Source of the DNA: Synaphobranchus kaupii
Lineage: Eukaryota; Chordata; Actinopteri; Anguilliformes; Synaphobranchidae
Direction: 5' to 3'
DNA: 64,000 bases
Assembly: GCA_029718625.1 (NCBI GenBank)
Contig: CM056379.1
Coordinates: 55,325,579-55,389,578, forward strand
The notes beneath the pieces were generated by a model. The model was not told the DNA's origin and did no database searches. It was given only the letters and a program-made list of their open reading frames with translations. A program made the translations under genes and the position numbers. This document shows, one piece after another, positions 1 to 23,290 of the stretch. How positions within the stretch are numbered: position 1 is the first letter of the stretch; the number at the start of each line of letters is the position of its first letter.

Positions 1-302
1 TGTTCTCTGTCGATCAGTCAGCAATAATATAAAGGGTTCCCTTCAAAGAGGATCATCATTCACAAATAAATGAGGAAGATTTATGTCAGCTGAAGAGTTA
101 TATGAAAATTAACATTTGTTAAAATTTTTAATTGAGATTTTTTTTTAAAATAGTATAATCTATATGTAAAGGAATGTACAGCCAAGTGCTATACAGAGTT
201 GAAGTTTTCATGTAGGTTCCCATTGCCATTGCCATCATCATCATCATCTAATTGTTCTCAGGTACTAACAATATAACTACTGTTGCTGAAACTGATGGTC
301 AC

Positions 303-12685
<12,383 letters not shown>

Positions 12686-12800
12686 CTTTAACTAGGAAGA
12701 GAGGAGCGAACGAAACAACCCAGAATCTCATACTGTTATTGGTCGTTAATCGATTTGCCTGCTGGGCCATGTAGTTGTTTCTTGTGGCACATGGCTAGAA
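12686..12800 (-). promoter_or_regulatory. nmt1 5' UTR and presumed promoter
   Basis: Immediately upstream of the nmt1 start codon. No TATA box is obvious. A CCAAT-type word (ATTGG on the plus strand at 12739-12743) is present. Inferred from position only. Confidence 0.4.
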
Positions 12801-13960
12801 GTTGTACTTTTTAATGTTCCACACAATTCTTAGTTACATCATTCCTCATATTTGGGTAAACATTTTTGTAATGCAAACTGTTGTTCGTAGCACAATTCCG
12901 TATTTTCCCAATACACTAGGCTACTTGAGGGAGATTTAGCAATCCTGTTGGATCAATCCCCGAACGGGTGGTCGAGAAAGACTGTCCACTTAACGTTTGA
13001 ATTAAACGGATGTGGGTAATACTGGCTAAACTATGAGTAGGTGAAACACAACCCGTACGCAAAATGATTAAAAAATATTAAATAAAAAAAGAGTCACAAC
13101 TCATACCTTTCACCACTTTAAACGTCCAGTTGCGTCACGGACATGTGAATGGGGAAACTGGGATTACACAGCACATGCGCATCAAGCGAATACATGCATG
13201 AAATGTTTGCAGTTATACTTAAAAAATAAAAAAAACATTACTTAATACATTAAAACATTAAACCTTAATATTTGTGCTGTCTTTCTACAAACCTGAATAA
13301 ATGTCAGTTATAAATACTTCCCCTTCCCCAACACTTGCCCTTTGCTGCCATCTACTGCAAAAGCAATGCAACATCTTGGATAAGAAAAACATTTAAGCCT
13401 ACACAGAGCGAATAAGGAGCACACCTAGGGCAACAGTGGCAAAGAAAAACTCCCTGGCTGGTTATAGGAAGAAACCTTGAGCAGGACCGGCTTCAGGGGG
13501 GAGGCTATCTACCACTGGCTGGCACAGATTAACCGAAAAGGGCTGATTACATAATATGTAGATAATAAACTGGAAAATGTACATACATGTCAATGACAAT
13601 GTGTAATTGATGACTCTATTCATGACGAGAGATGAGCTGGAAGGCCAATGGGTGGCACCGTTACGCGGGGGGACAGGCGTGGAGCTGGAGCTGAACCAAC
13701 TGTGTCTGGAGGAGGGTGCTCAGTCAGCCTTATGGCAAAAGAGGAGTGAAATGTAATCATTAGGTGGCTCAGATATGTTGGTGAGCCAAGCAGGAGAGAT
13801 AGACGCCTGGCGCCTGTGTGCCATAAGGAAAAAACCCCAGCAGAATAAGTCTCAATGGCTCATACAGTATTTTGGAAGCACCAACTTGACAGATAAATAA
13901 TTCACAAAGATTTTTCTTTGGTTTAACACACAAAATCACAACTGATACATCCATTTATAT
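12801..13960. other. Intergenic DNA with a repeat fragment
   Basis: No gene seen. At about 13390-13530 there is a stretch (AAAACTCCCTGGCTGGTTAT, AGGAAGAAACCTTGAGCAGG) that I recognise as a common dispersed teleost repeat. Confidence 0.5.
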
Positions 13961-13961
13961 A

Positions 13962-14878
13962 CAGATCCTTTCCCAAAAATTAGAATATCATGGAAAAGTA
14001 GTTTTTTTTCCATAATTCCATTCAAAAAGTGAAACTTTCATAGATTATAGATTCATTACACACAAAGTGAAATATTTCTAGTCTTTATTTGTTTCATTTT
14101 TCATAAATTAACTTACAGCTCCAGAAAACCCCCAAAACAGTATTTCAAGAAATTAGAATAGTGTGTCGAAAATCAGCATTTACTTCAGTTATTTCAGAGA
14201 ATGAATGTTTTAGACTGAGTGTCACACTATCATCTAATTTACTCAAAACACCTGCAAAGTTTATCTCAGTTTGGTTCAGTATGGGGAAGACTGCAGACTT
14301 GACAATTGGCCAGAAGACCATCATTGACACCCTCCAGAAGATGGGTAAGCCACAAAAGGTCATCGCTAAGGAGGCTGGCTGTTCACAGAGTACAGTGTCC
14401 AAGCATATCAATAGAAAGTTTAGTGGAAGGGAAAAATGTGGCAGGAGAAGGTGCACAAGCAAAAGAGATGACCGTAGGCTTCAGCGGATTGTCAAGCAAA
14501 GACGATTCCAAAATTTGGCAGAGATGCAGAGGGAGTGGACTGGGGCTGGAGTCAGTGCTTCAAAAACCACCACGTACAGACGTATCCGGGACATGGTCTA
14601 CAACTGTCGGATTCCTCGAGTCAAGCCACTCCACTCATTCTCTGAAATAACTGAAGTAAATGCTGATTTTCGACACACTATTCTAATTTCTTGAAATACT
14701 GTTTTGGGGGTTTTCTGGAGCTGTAAGCCAAAATTATGAAAAATGAAACAAATAAAGGCTAGAAATATTTCACTTTGTGTGTAATGAATCTATAATCTAT
14801 GAAAGTTTCACTTTTTGAATGGAATTATGGAAAAAAAAAAACTTTTCCATGATATTCTAATTTTTTGGAAAGGATCTG
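13962..14878 (+). mobile_element. Tc1-like deletion derivative, copy 2 (N-terminal ORF open)
   Basis: Ends CAGATCC/GGATCTG flanked by TA on both sides. Terminal inverted repeats are about 245 bp. Interior of about 430 bp codes only the transposase DNA-binding half. The open frame 14161-14694 (177 codons) contains MGKTADLTIGQKTIID, AGCSQSTVSKHINRK and PRVKPL, then runs into the right TIR. No DDE domain. Inserted beside an L1-type LINE remnant. Confidence 0.9.
14281..14694 (+). CDS. Truncated Tc1 transposase, DNA-binding domain only
   Basis: From the canonical MGKTADLT start this frame encodes about 137 residues. It holds two helix-turn-helix segments (AGCSQSTVSKHI; ASKTTTYRRIRDM) with a basic linker (KCGRRRCTSKRDDRR). 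The last 20 residues come from the inverted terminal repeat. It cannot catalyse transposition; it could in principle bind element ends. Whether it is expressed is unknown. Confidence 0.75.
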   Translation: MGKTADLTIGQKTIIDTLQKMGKPQKVIAKEAGCSQSTVSKHINRKFSGREKCGRRRCTSKRDDRRLQRIVKQRRFQNLAEMQREWTGAGVSASKTTTYRRIRDMVYNCRIPRVKPLHSFSEITEVNADFRHTILIS

Positions 14879-14880
14879 TA

Positions 14881-15400
14881 TTTTCAATTCAAGTTATTAT
14901 ACAATTTCTTGCATGCTAAAAAGGTGCTTCATATTTGGGCTATTGAACAGTCTTCCATGTGCAGATTCTGCCAAGAAGAAATTGAGTCAATACTACACCT
15001 ATTTTGGTATTGCCCGTTAGTAGGAGGAAACTTCAACATTGGTTCTCTAGATATAGTAACCAATTCTGGCTGGATCTCGTCAATATTTTGCTAGGTAATT
15101 TGAGGCAGAATTGCTAAGTGATTGATAACCTCATTACTCTTTTAGGCAAGATATCTATTTTCAGGACTGAAAAATTGGAAGAATTGTGTCTAGCTAGATT
15201 CAAAGCCTTTGTTAAACATAACTATATATTAGAGTATATACTGTATATATAATTTTACAAAGGATTACACTAAAGTTAAGGATAAATGGGAAAAGATTTA
15301 CATAGGGAAGGCTGGAATATAATTAATTATAAAATCTATACCACATAGCTTCTCCCATGTTCCATGATGTAAAAAGTTTAGTTTCATTATCATCTTAAAT
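14881..15400 (+). pseudogene. L1-type LINE ORF2 3' remnant
   Basis: Plus-strand frame 14909-15094 reads HIWAIEQSSMCRFCQEEIES and LHLFWYCPL, matching the C-terminal zinc-ribbon-like (zf-RVT) region of L1-clade reverse transcriptase proteins (C-x2-C, H-x3-C). A second piece near 15170-15230 reads EELCLARFKAFVKHNYILEY in another context. Stops interrupt it and the upstream part is missing, so it is dead. Confidence 0.65.
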
Positions 15401-15539
15401 ATTAAAAGTATGACAGATTTCAATTAAGACATATCTAGTGCGCCTTCATTGCTCCCCAAACAATTTATCATTTTAATTTCTTCAGCTTAATGTGTTATGT
15501 AATTTATTTGTATCCATTGGGATATTCATTGTGTGTTTG

Positions 15540-15590
15540 TGTGTGTGCGTGCGTGCGTGCGTGCGTGCGTGTGTGCGTGCGTGCGTATGT
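15540..15590. repeat. (TGCG)n microsatellite
   Basis: Runs of TGCG/TGTG just left of the Tc1 element at 15613. Confidence 0.9.
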
Positions 15591-15612
15591 GTGGTCCATA
15601 TGTAAGTGTATA

Positions 15613-17143
15613 CACTACTCACAAAAAGTTAGGGATATTTGGCTTTCGGGTGAAATTTATGGAAAATGTAAGTTCACGCTACAGTGATATTATACGTATC
15701 ATGAAAGTAGGGCATTTAAGTAGAAGCATGCAATGGTGATTTCCTCATCTCAAACAATTTATTGAAACAAAAGCCAACAACAGTGGTGGGTATACCACAA
15801 CAAAAATGTCAATGTCTCAATAACTTGTCATGTGCCCTTGAGCATCAATTACAGCTTGACAACGACGTCTCATGCTGTTCACAAGTCGACTTATTGTCTG
15901 CTGAGGCATGGCATCCCACTCTTCTCGAAGGGCGGCCCTCAGGTCATTGAGGTTCTGGGGTACAGAGTTACGAGCCTCTACACGGTGAGTCAGCTGATCC
16001 CATAGGTTTTCTATGGGATTCAGGTCTGGAGAAAGTGCAGGCCACTCCATTTGAGGTACCCCAGTCTCCAGCAGCCTTTCCCTAGTGATGCGACCTCGAT
16101 GAGCTGGAGCATTGTCGTCCATGAAGATGAAATTAGGCCTGTGTTGTTCATGCAGGGGCACAATGACTGGATTAATGATGTTATTCAGGTAGTATGGGCT
16201 TGTCACTGTACCATTCACAAAGTGTAGGGCAGTTCTGTATTGACTAGACACACCTGCCCACACTGTAACACCGCCACCACCAAAGGGTCGTCTGGTGACA
16301 ACAGTGGCTGATGCATAGCGCTCTCCTTGACGTCTCCAACATCGTTGGCGGCCATCATTTCTGCTCAACGTGAATCGACTTTCATCAGAGAACAGCACTG
16401 AGGCCCACTGGTCCCTCGTCCAGCGTAAATGCTCCCTGGCCCATGCAAGACGATGACGCCTGTGCCTGGTGGTGTGGTCAGGTACCCTTGCAGGTCGTCT
16501 AGCACGCAGACCACGCTGATGTAAACGGTTTCGAATGGTCTGACGTGACACTTGGGTGCCTCTCACCTCCCTTAAATGTGCCTGGAGTTGAGTGGCATTC
16601 ATCATCCGGTTCCGCAGGGCACTGTTCACAATGAAGCGGTCATCAGTGTGGGATGTGGCCAAAGGACGTCCACTTCTATGCCTTTCTGTGACTCTTCCAG
16701 TCTCTCTGTATCTCTGTTGCAACCTGCTGATGACACTCTGTGACACTCTAAGCTCAGTGGCCACTTCCCTCTGAGAACATCCTGTTTGAAGCCTCGCAAT
16801 GGCGAGGTACTGTTGATCAATTGTTAGGTGTCGTCTTGGTCTCATGATGTCAAAATGTGAACAGCATGATGAAGAGGACTGTTTAAATACCAATTCTAAT
16901 TGAACCAGGAAATGTATTAGTCGATTCATGGATCAAACACCTGTTGTGAATTTTGCCGTTCAGCTCCTTGTTAGAGAACAGCAAGTTGTGCAAAAAGTAC
17001 TGAAACATTGAATAGTTGGACATGTGCATTCAAAAGTTTAGAGAAGGTCAAATTAATTTCACCTGTAAAGGTTATAGTGCATTTTAGGTTCATCCTGAAA
17101 TTTCACCCGAAAGCCGAATATCCCTAACTTTTTGTGAGTAGTG
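15613..17143 (-). mobile_element. Apparently intact Tc1-like DNA transposon
   Basis: Terminal inverted repeats CACTACTCACAAAAAGTTAG / reverse complement at the right end, flanked by TA (15611-15612 and 17144-17145). The 1.53 kb body encodes one uninterrupted transposase on the minus strand. Inserted in L1-like flanking DNA beside a microsatellite. Confidence 0.95.
15817..16845 (-). CDS. Tc1-like transposase, full-length open frame
   Basis: DDE cut-and-paste transposase. The open frame reaches 16929 (370 codons); I prefer the internal [20 protein letters not shown] start (about 342 residues, usual for the family). N-terminal helix-turn-helix segments ([19 protein letters not shown]), a GRPL hook between them, then [17 protein letters not shown] (first Asp), [14 protein letters not shown] (second Asp) and [11 protein letters not shown] (Glu). 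No stop or frameshift seen. Could be an active or recently active copy. Confidence 0.95.
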   Translation of the reverse strand: MRPRRHLTIDQQYLAIARLQTGCSQREVATELRVSQSVISRLQQRYRETGRVTERHRSGRPLATSHTDDRFIVNSALRNRMMNATQLQAHLREVRGTQVSRQTIRNRLHQRGLRARRPARVPDHTTRHRRHRLAWAREHLRWTRDQWASVLFSDESRFTLSRNDGRQRCWRRQGERYASATVVTRRPFGGGGVTVWAGVSSQYRTALHFVNGTVTSPYYLNNIINPVIVPLHEQHRPNFIFMDDNAPAHRGRITRERLLETGVPQMEWPALSPDLNPIENLWDQLTHRVEARNSVPQNLNDLRAALREEWDAMPQQTISRLVNSMRRRCQAVIDAQGHMTSY

Positions 17144-17460
17144 TATATGGGTGTGCACTAGGCCATAGATCTTAAAACTTTCATGCAAAATTGCTTGTGC
17201 TCTGTCTTGGTGTGAATTAATCTTATGTTTTTGTTGATGTCTGATGTCTTGTTAATATTGGGTAAAGGCTGGGTGGGATAGTCGAAGGAGGGCTGGAATA
17301 GTAGGGACTAGGCCACTTTAGCTGTATCTATCTTATGTTTCCCCTTTCCTTGGTTATTTTCCTTTTCTTCATTTATTTTTGTTGTACCAGTTATTTTATC
17401 TTTTCTTCACTTAAAAGATTAATCTAGTAAGGTATATATTTAACTATATTTAGGTTTAAT
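17144..17460. other. Non-coding flank, possibly LINE 3' UTR
   Basis: T-rich DNA with no conserved frame. Tail-like TTTTCCTTTTCTTC tracts; may continue the LINE remnant interrupted at 15612. Confidence 0.35.
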
Positions 17461-17461
17461 T

Positions 17462-18340
17462 AGGGGACCGAGCAGCGTAGCTGCTGGTACCCTATTGTTT
17501 TTGTTCGGATTCTTTTTTTTTTTTTCCCCTTTCAACTAAAATTCCCGTGAGCTGGTTTGGCCTAGAATCACCAAACTTGGCACGATTGTTGGGATTGCTA
17601 AACTCTCGGATCCTCTATATTATGATGCAGATTGAACACCTGGTGGCGCTGTAGTGCACGTGACACAATTTTGACATTGACACGCCCACTGCCGACGCCC
17701 CGTTTCACCTAGAGCCACAAAATTTGGTATACAGGTCCCTTTGCTCATTCTGAACAAATTTGCCTCAAGGACCCATAAAGTCTGCCATATTGGATTTTCC
17801 GCTAATTAGAATTTTTTGTAAAACACTTTTCGAGGAAACATGTCGTTCAACCTGGAAACCGTAGCAAAACGGTGCACACCGTTTTCAGATTGAACGTGGC
17901 CCTGGTATACACACTCCTTAGACCATGGCCACGTTCAATCTGAAAACGGTGTGCACCGTTTTGCTACAGTTTCCGGGCTGAACGACATGTTTCCTCGAAA
18001 CGGTGTGAAACAGTGTGCAACGGGCTTTGAGGTACGTTTTCTCTAATTTGGTGGGTGTGTCAGAGGTGTTACCCAATCAGCAGCGACGTGTATATAAACC
18101 CGGCCGTATTAAAAAGGCAACACTTGCGTAACACAACAGGGTGTTCAACGCACCACCGTTTCCATTTAAATAAACATTTTGCCACGTTATTTTGCCATGA
18201 CTCATAAAAGTTATTCAGAATTTTGATATTTTAAAATATGGCGAGCCAATTAATTTTCACTGGGCGTGGTTTATCACAAAAATGCTAATAATTCCAAAAA
18301 GATTTGACAGATCGTAATGAAACTTGGTAGGTCTGTTAAG
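17462..18340. repeat. Teleost dispersed repeat, left half (split by hAT)
   Basis: Starts GGGGACCGAGCAGCGTAGCT. Shares long stretches with 37810-39330, for example CGCCCACTGC, ACAAATTTGCCTCA and TTTTCCGCTAATTA. Continuity resumes at 37810 after the hAT element and its target duplication are removed. Class unknown. Confidence 0.75.
17831..17997. repeat. Long hairpin, 71-bp arms
   Basis: 17831-17901 and 17927-17997 are near-perfect reverse complements with a 25-base loop. Each arm also contains the self-complementary AACGGTGCACACCGTT. It sits in a block (about 17830-18228) that is absent from the homologous repeat at 38350, so it was inserted there. A TATATAAA word follows at 18091-18098. Confidence 0.85.
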
Positions 18341-18530
18341 TAGGGATGGGACGCTCGATACTCATGTGTCGACACTGCAAAACCTCTGATTCCAGATCAG
18401 CTCCTTCCTTTCCCACCCACAAACTTCTAAAATGTATAAAAATGGTTCAAACGACCCACAAATTCAAGGGTTTTTGTCAGAGGAGAGACACATTTGAGAG
18501 TGTTTGTGATTTTGTAGCGAAATAAAGATA

Positions 18531-18735
18531 ATGCAAAGTTCACGTAAGAGGTCTTTTGTATGGGATCATTTCCAGACAGAGACCCCATCGAAGGTGCGGT
18601 GCATGATTTGCGACCGACATCTGTCTTATTCAAATAACACTTTGTCAATGCTTCGCCATTTGCGGTCAACGCATCCCGATACTACAGCAGCACCATCTAA
18701 TACTGCTGTAACTCAAGCTGGACCATCTAAGCGAG
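18531..18735 (+). pseudogene. hAT transposase exon, BED zinc finger
   Basis: Frame begins MQSSRKRSFVWDHF and contains KVRCMICDRHLSY with MLRHLRSTH, a C2H2-like BED finger (Cys-x2-Cys, His-x4-His) that binds element ends. A GTATAA donor follows AAGCGAG at 18735. This exon is itself open, but the rest of the gene is broken. Confidence 0.8.
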
Positions 18736-19599
18736 GTATAATAGAGCACCAATGCGTGCATAATGCTATTTATTAACTGTTAAATCAAGGTTCCAATCAT
18801 CTTAAGGTAGCCCTGAAAACATAAGAGAATAACTCTAATTAGACTCATTGTATAGCCACTAATAAGAATAACATCAATAAAAGCATGGCTATCTGTGTGC
18901 TATTGAATATACATTTAATTTCCACAAAGCTACAATGAGCACGGGGAAGGTGAATGATAGTCTTTTAATATGGCCTAATAAATGGTGAATTTATTTATTT
19001 AATTTTATTTTTTACAAATTAGAATTTATTGTTGCAATGTGCTCTCCTTTACCAGGCATTCTAAGACGGATGCGTGAGGGTAGGACCCGAAATGCACGAC
19101 TCAGAAGTAGTGGTTGCAGATAAAGTCCCGTGAGGGCTTTTAATGAAGGAAAGTCCAAAGAGCGTGGTCAAAAAACAAGCAAAGTTCATACACAAAAAAA
19201 TCCAGCCAAAACCAATGTACAGTACTGAGGGAGAAGGCAGTCTCAGAATCGGTACACCATGCAATAGTCCAGTAACCAGAGTAGCTGTCAGCGGGGCAGA
19301 AGTACAGGCAGACGGTAGGCAGGCTCGGGGTCGAAGGCAATGCAAGAGTCAAGACCTAAGTCTGCTCCGCGGGGCAAAAGTACAAAAGACAGCAGGCAAA
19401 AACTCGTGGTACAGGCAGGAAGTGGTCAACAAAACAGAAGTCGGTAACAATGGTCAATAAACAGGCTTGGATCATAACCAAAAAGGCAGGCTTGGCTATA
19501 ACGCTCAAAAGTGCACTGACAAACAGGAGGCAACAATTTCGCGAAGACAAGACATGAACACTGAGCTTAAATGCAGGTGTAGACAGGTGCAGACAATTA

Positions 19600-20098
19600 G
19601 CTTGAGAGCAGCATGCGAATGTAAATCAGGTGTGGAAGGCTGACAAGGTAACAAGATAATTAGTAATCGTAATAAACCTATCCTGACCTAGCATTAGTAA
19701 ATTAGTAAATGACATGCACGAGAAACGTAAGGTAAACATGAACACACACATGGTTAGAGAGTTTGTATTACCCAATCCTGATCTAACGTTAGTAGATTAG
19801 TAAACTAGACACGGGAGAATGAAACAATTAGGGAAGCGTGAGCGACAGCAAGAGAGATAGAGAAACAGCATGAACGCAAGGCTGCGGAAAAACACGGAAA
19901 TGTGTATGCTAAACAATGAACGGGAGACGTAACATTAATCAAATATAAAACGTGACATGACATGACATAAAAATGAAACGTAACAAGAATAAAACATAAA
20001 ACGTGGCGTGAGTAGACTAAACACAATATGTGACATTAACAAGAAATCTAAGACAAGAAAATAAAATAAAACGTGACATGACAGCTAGAACCGTGACA
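19600..20098 (-). repeat. 3' LTR, segment shared with 5' LTR
   Basis: Nearly identical to 22790-23286 (for example GAAGCGTGAGCGACAGCAAG and GGCTGCGGAAAAACACGG). The 3' LTR probably extends left to about 19057, where sequence no longer has a partner in the truncated 5' copy. Confidence 0.85.
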
Positions 20099-20107
20099 GG
20101 ACCCCCC

Positions 20108-20300
20108 CTAATGACCGACTCCTGGCGGTCTCGTGAGCTTGTCAGGGTGGTCACGGTGAAAGTCTTTGATCAGTGACTTGTCCAGAATAAGACTGGGAGC
20201 GATCCAGGAATGCTCCTCTGGGCCATAACCCTCCCAGTCAACCAGATACTGGTAACCACGACCCCTCTTACGAATGTTCAAAAGCTTCTTGACTGTAAAG
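20108..20300 (-). pseudogene. Gypsy chromodomain fragment
   Basis: Reads [20 protein letters not shown] then [14 protein letters not shown] and FHRDHPDKL, a chromodomain typical of chromoviruses that guides integration to marked chromatin. It is out of frame with the integrase frame ending at 20278, so an indel near 20290 separates them. Confidence 0.8.
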
Positions 20301-21702
20301 GTAGGAGGTTGTCAATGATGCGGGGAGGAGGGGGTGGGGGATCGGGGGGACATAGGGGGTGAGAAGATACAGGCTTAATACAGGAAACATGGAACGTGGG
20401 GTGAATCATGAGTGAAGCAGGGAGTGACAACTTAACAGATGAGGGGTTGATAACACAAAGAATCTTAAAGGGGCCAATGAAACGGGGTTGCATTTTGTGT
20501 GAAGTAGACTGAAGGGGAATGTCCTTAGTGGAAAGCCAAACGGAATCACCTGGCTTGTAAACTGGGGCTGGTGTGCGGTGGCGATCTGCGAAGCGTCGAT
20601 ATCGGTCTGCCGTGCGTAAAAGCGCGGCACTGGCGTCCCTCCAAATCTTAACACACCGTCTCATGTGGGTGGCGAGGGAGGGAACAGCGATCTCGGCTTC
20701 CTGGTCGGGAAACAATGGAGGTTGGTAGCCAAGGGAGATCTCAAATGGGGACTTTCCGGTGGCGGCGCAGGGCAGGGCGTTGTGCGCGTATTCCACCCAG
20801 ATGAGCATCTTGCTCCATGAAGCCGGATTCTTGGCCGAAACGCAAAGTAGTGCGGCTCCTAAATCTTGGTTGTCCCTCTCGGTTTGCCCATTGGACTGGG
20901 GGTGGTAGCCAGATGAGAGGCTAGCCGTGGCACCGAGGGCCAGGCAGAAAGCCTTCCAAACTTGGGATATGAATTGTGGACCTCGGTCGGATACGATGTC
21001 CGAGGGGATGCCATGAATGCGGAACACCTCCTTGACTAACACGTCAGCAGTCTCTTGGGCGGTGGGTAATCCGGGCAGGGGGATGAAGTGGGCCGCCTTG
21101 CTGAACCTGTCCACCATGGTGAGGATGGAGGTGTTACCCTCGGAAGGAGGAAGTCCGGTAACAAAATCCACCCCGATGTGACTCCAGGGTCGGCTGGGCA
21201 CAGGCAGAGGTTGGAGCAGTCCAGCTGGAGCCTGGTGGGAGGCCTTGCTTCTGGCGCAGGTGGTGCAAGCCCTGATGAAGCGCCTGGTGTCAGGGATCAT
21301 GGAGCTCCACCCGAACTTACGCTTAAGCACCGCCAAGGTACGGGTAAAGCCGGGATGGCAGGACAGGAGGGAAGAATGAGCCCATTGAAGCACCTGTGTC
21401 CGAGCAGCTGAGGAGACGTAAAGGCGTGTGCCGGGGTTGGACCTGGGATCGGGCTCCTCACGTAGAGCCCTCTGGATCACCGCCTCAATCTTCCAAGTTA
21501 CGGAAGTGACAGTGCAGGAAACAGGGAGGATGTTTTCAGGCGTCTCTCGCTTGGAGCCGGTGTTAAATTGTTGGGACAGGGCATCCGGCTTGACGTTCTT
21601 GGAACCCGGGCGGTAGGTGAGTGCGAAGTTGAATCTTCCGAAGAACAGCGCCCATCTAGCTTGGCGTGAGTTAAGTCTTTTAGCCGTCTGGAGGTACGCC
21701 AA
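20278..21702 (-). pseudogene. Gypsy RNase H end and integrase
   Basis: Order: RNase H tail ([17 protein letters not shown]), zinc-binding HHCC region ([18 protein letters not shown]), then the DDE core with [15 protein letters not shown] (Asp), [15 protein letters not shown] (Asp) and [17 protein letters not shown] (Glu), and a C-terminal [11 protein letters not shown] region. It is in the same frame as the protease block upstream, separated only by a stop at 21751-21753. Confidence 0.88.
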
Positions 21703-21750
21703 GTTTTTATAGTCAGTCCAGACGACAAAAGGTTTCTCGGACCCCTCCAG

Positions 21751-22455
21751 CTAATGCCTCCACTCCTCCAGTGCCAGTTTGACAGCGAGGAGTTCTCGGT
21801 TCCCCACGTCATAATTCCTCTCCGCTGGTGAAAGCTTCTTGGAGAAGAAAGCACATGGGTGCAGCCGATTGTCAGAGGAAGAAACTTGCGAAAGCACGGC
21901 TCCCACCCCAGTGTCGGATGCATCCGTTTCCACAATAAACTGGCGGGTGGGGTCGGGGTGCACCAGGATAGGAGCGGATCGCAGGCAGGACTGGTGACAC
22001 TCACGACTCCAGGCTTGAATCTGGCTTGAACTCCAGTCGATAGTAGGGTTGTGTCTCTGGAGCCAGGGTAATCCCAGAATGAGCGGATCGTTAGGGGACC
22101 GGATGACGCGGAACTGAATCATCTTGATGTGGTTTCCAGAAATGATTAGCTGGATGGGTTTCGTGATGTGGGTCATGCGACAAAACGTCTTGCCATCCAA
22201 CGACCGAGCATTCTCGGGGTGTGGCAGTGGGAGGGTGGGAATGTCCAGTTCCTTGACCATCACTTCTTCGATGAGGTTCGCGTCAGCTCCGGAGTCCACT
22301 AACGCGTTCACCTGAATCGCTCTGTCGGGCAGCATCAACATGGCAGTAAGGGTGGGACGATGGTCATTCCTGGCAGAACGCTCTAACCTCAATGGATGCG
22401 CCAGACTTCTTGGACCGTAGAGTGCACTGATCTTGGGTATGGCCAAACCTCCCAC
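21751..22455 (-). pseudogene. Gypsy protease fused to RNase H, RT deleted
   Basis: Aspartic protease motif [16 protein letters not shown] and [12 protein letters not shown] lead, without any reverse transcriptase YxDD region, directly into RNase H ([36 protein letters not shown]). About 1 kb of RT is missing compared with the family, so this copy cannot reverse transcribe itself. Confidence 0.88.
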
Positions 22456-22740
22456 AATAGAAGCAGGAACCAGTAGCTCTCCGACGTCTCCGTTCCTCGG
22501 GAGAGATCTTCATTCCCGCACGGGAAAGGTCCATAGGTTCGACTCCCTCGGCTTGCACCTCCTCGGGACGCGAACTAGGCCCTCGCCTGGAGTACGGCTG
22601 GCTGGCTAGAACCTGTCTTTCGGCCCGGCGTTGTCTGGCACGGTTGTCCAAACGAATGGCAGCACGAACGAGTGGGTCGAACTGGGTAATGGGTTCAAGA
22701 CGCGCCAACTCATCCTGGAGTGCCTCACTCAGACTGGCCA
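22364..22740 (-). pseudogene. Gypsy gag C-terminus with zinc knuckle
   Basis: Reads ARLEPITQFDPLVRAAIRLD, a basic stretch, and [14 protein letters not shown], a CCHC nucleic-acid-binding knuckle. The frame overlaps the protease frame. The N-terminal part is lost at the junction with the truncated LTR at about 22790. Confidence 0.82.
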
Positions 22741-22789
22741 GGAACAGGTTCCCTAGAGCTGCATCATTCCAGTTGGTCGCAGCAGCTTG

Positions 22790-23286
22790 AGAGGAGCATG
22801 CGAATGTAAATCAGGTGTGGAAGGCTGACAAGGTAACAAGATAATTAGTAATCGTTAGTAATAAACCTATCCTGACCTAGCATTAGTAAATTAGTAAATG
22901 ACATGCACGAGAAACGTAAGGTAAACATGAACACATGGTTAGAGAGTTAGTATTACCCAGTCCTGATCTAACGTTAGTAGATCAGATTAGTAAACTAGAC
23001 ACGGGAGAATGAAACAGTTAGGGAAGCGTGAGCGACAGCAAGAGAGATAGAGAAACAGCATGAACGAAGGCTGCGGAAAAACACGGAAACGTGTATGCTA
23101 AACAATGAACGGGAGACGTAACGAATCAAATATAAAACGTGACATGACATGACATAAAAATGAAACGTAACAAGAATAAAACATAAAACGTGGCGTGACT
23201 AGACTAAACACAATATGTGACATTAACAAGAAATCTAACTAAGACAAGAAAATAAAATAAAACGTAACATGACAGCTAGAACCGTG
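22790..23286 (-). repeat. 5' LTR, truncated
   Basis: Matches the left LTR from about 19600 to 20096 and then abuts hAT coding sequence at 23291. Small indels distinguish the two copies (for example an extra GTTA near 22855). Confidence 0.85.
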
Positions 23287-23290
23287 ATAC

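Larger units (their letters stand above)
19057..23286 (-). mobile_element. Ty3/gypsy chromovirus, deleted copy
   Basis: Minus-strand LTR element inserted next to a hAT exon. The 3' LTR is about 19057-20098. The 5' LTR copy (about 22790-23286) is truncated at its inner end together with the primer site and gag start. The G-rich polypurine tract precedes TGTCACGG at 20098. Internal order: gag zinc knuckle, protease, RNase H, integrase, chromodomain. The reverse transcriptase domain is missing. Limits at the outer left end are approximate. Confidence 0.85.

Noticed and set aside
15817..16929. Starting the Tc1 transposase at the upstream Met (16929)
   Set aside because: The extra 28 residues have no family counterpart; the MRPRRH start fits the usual length.
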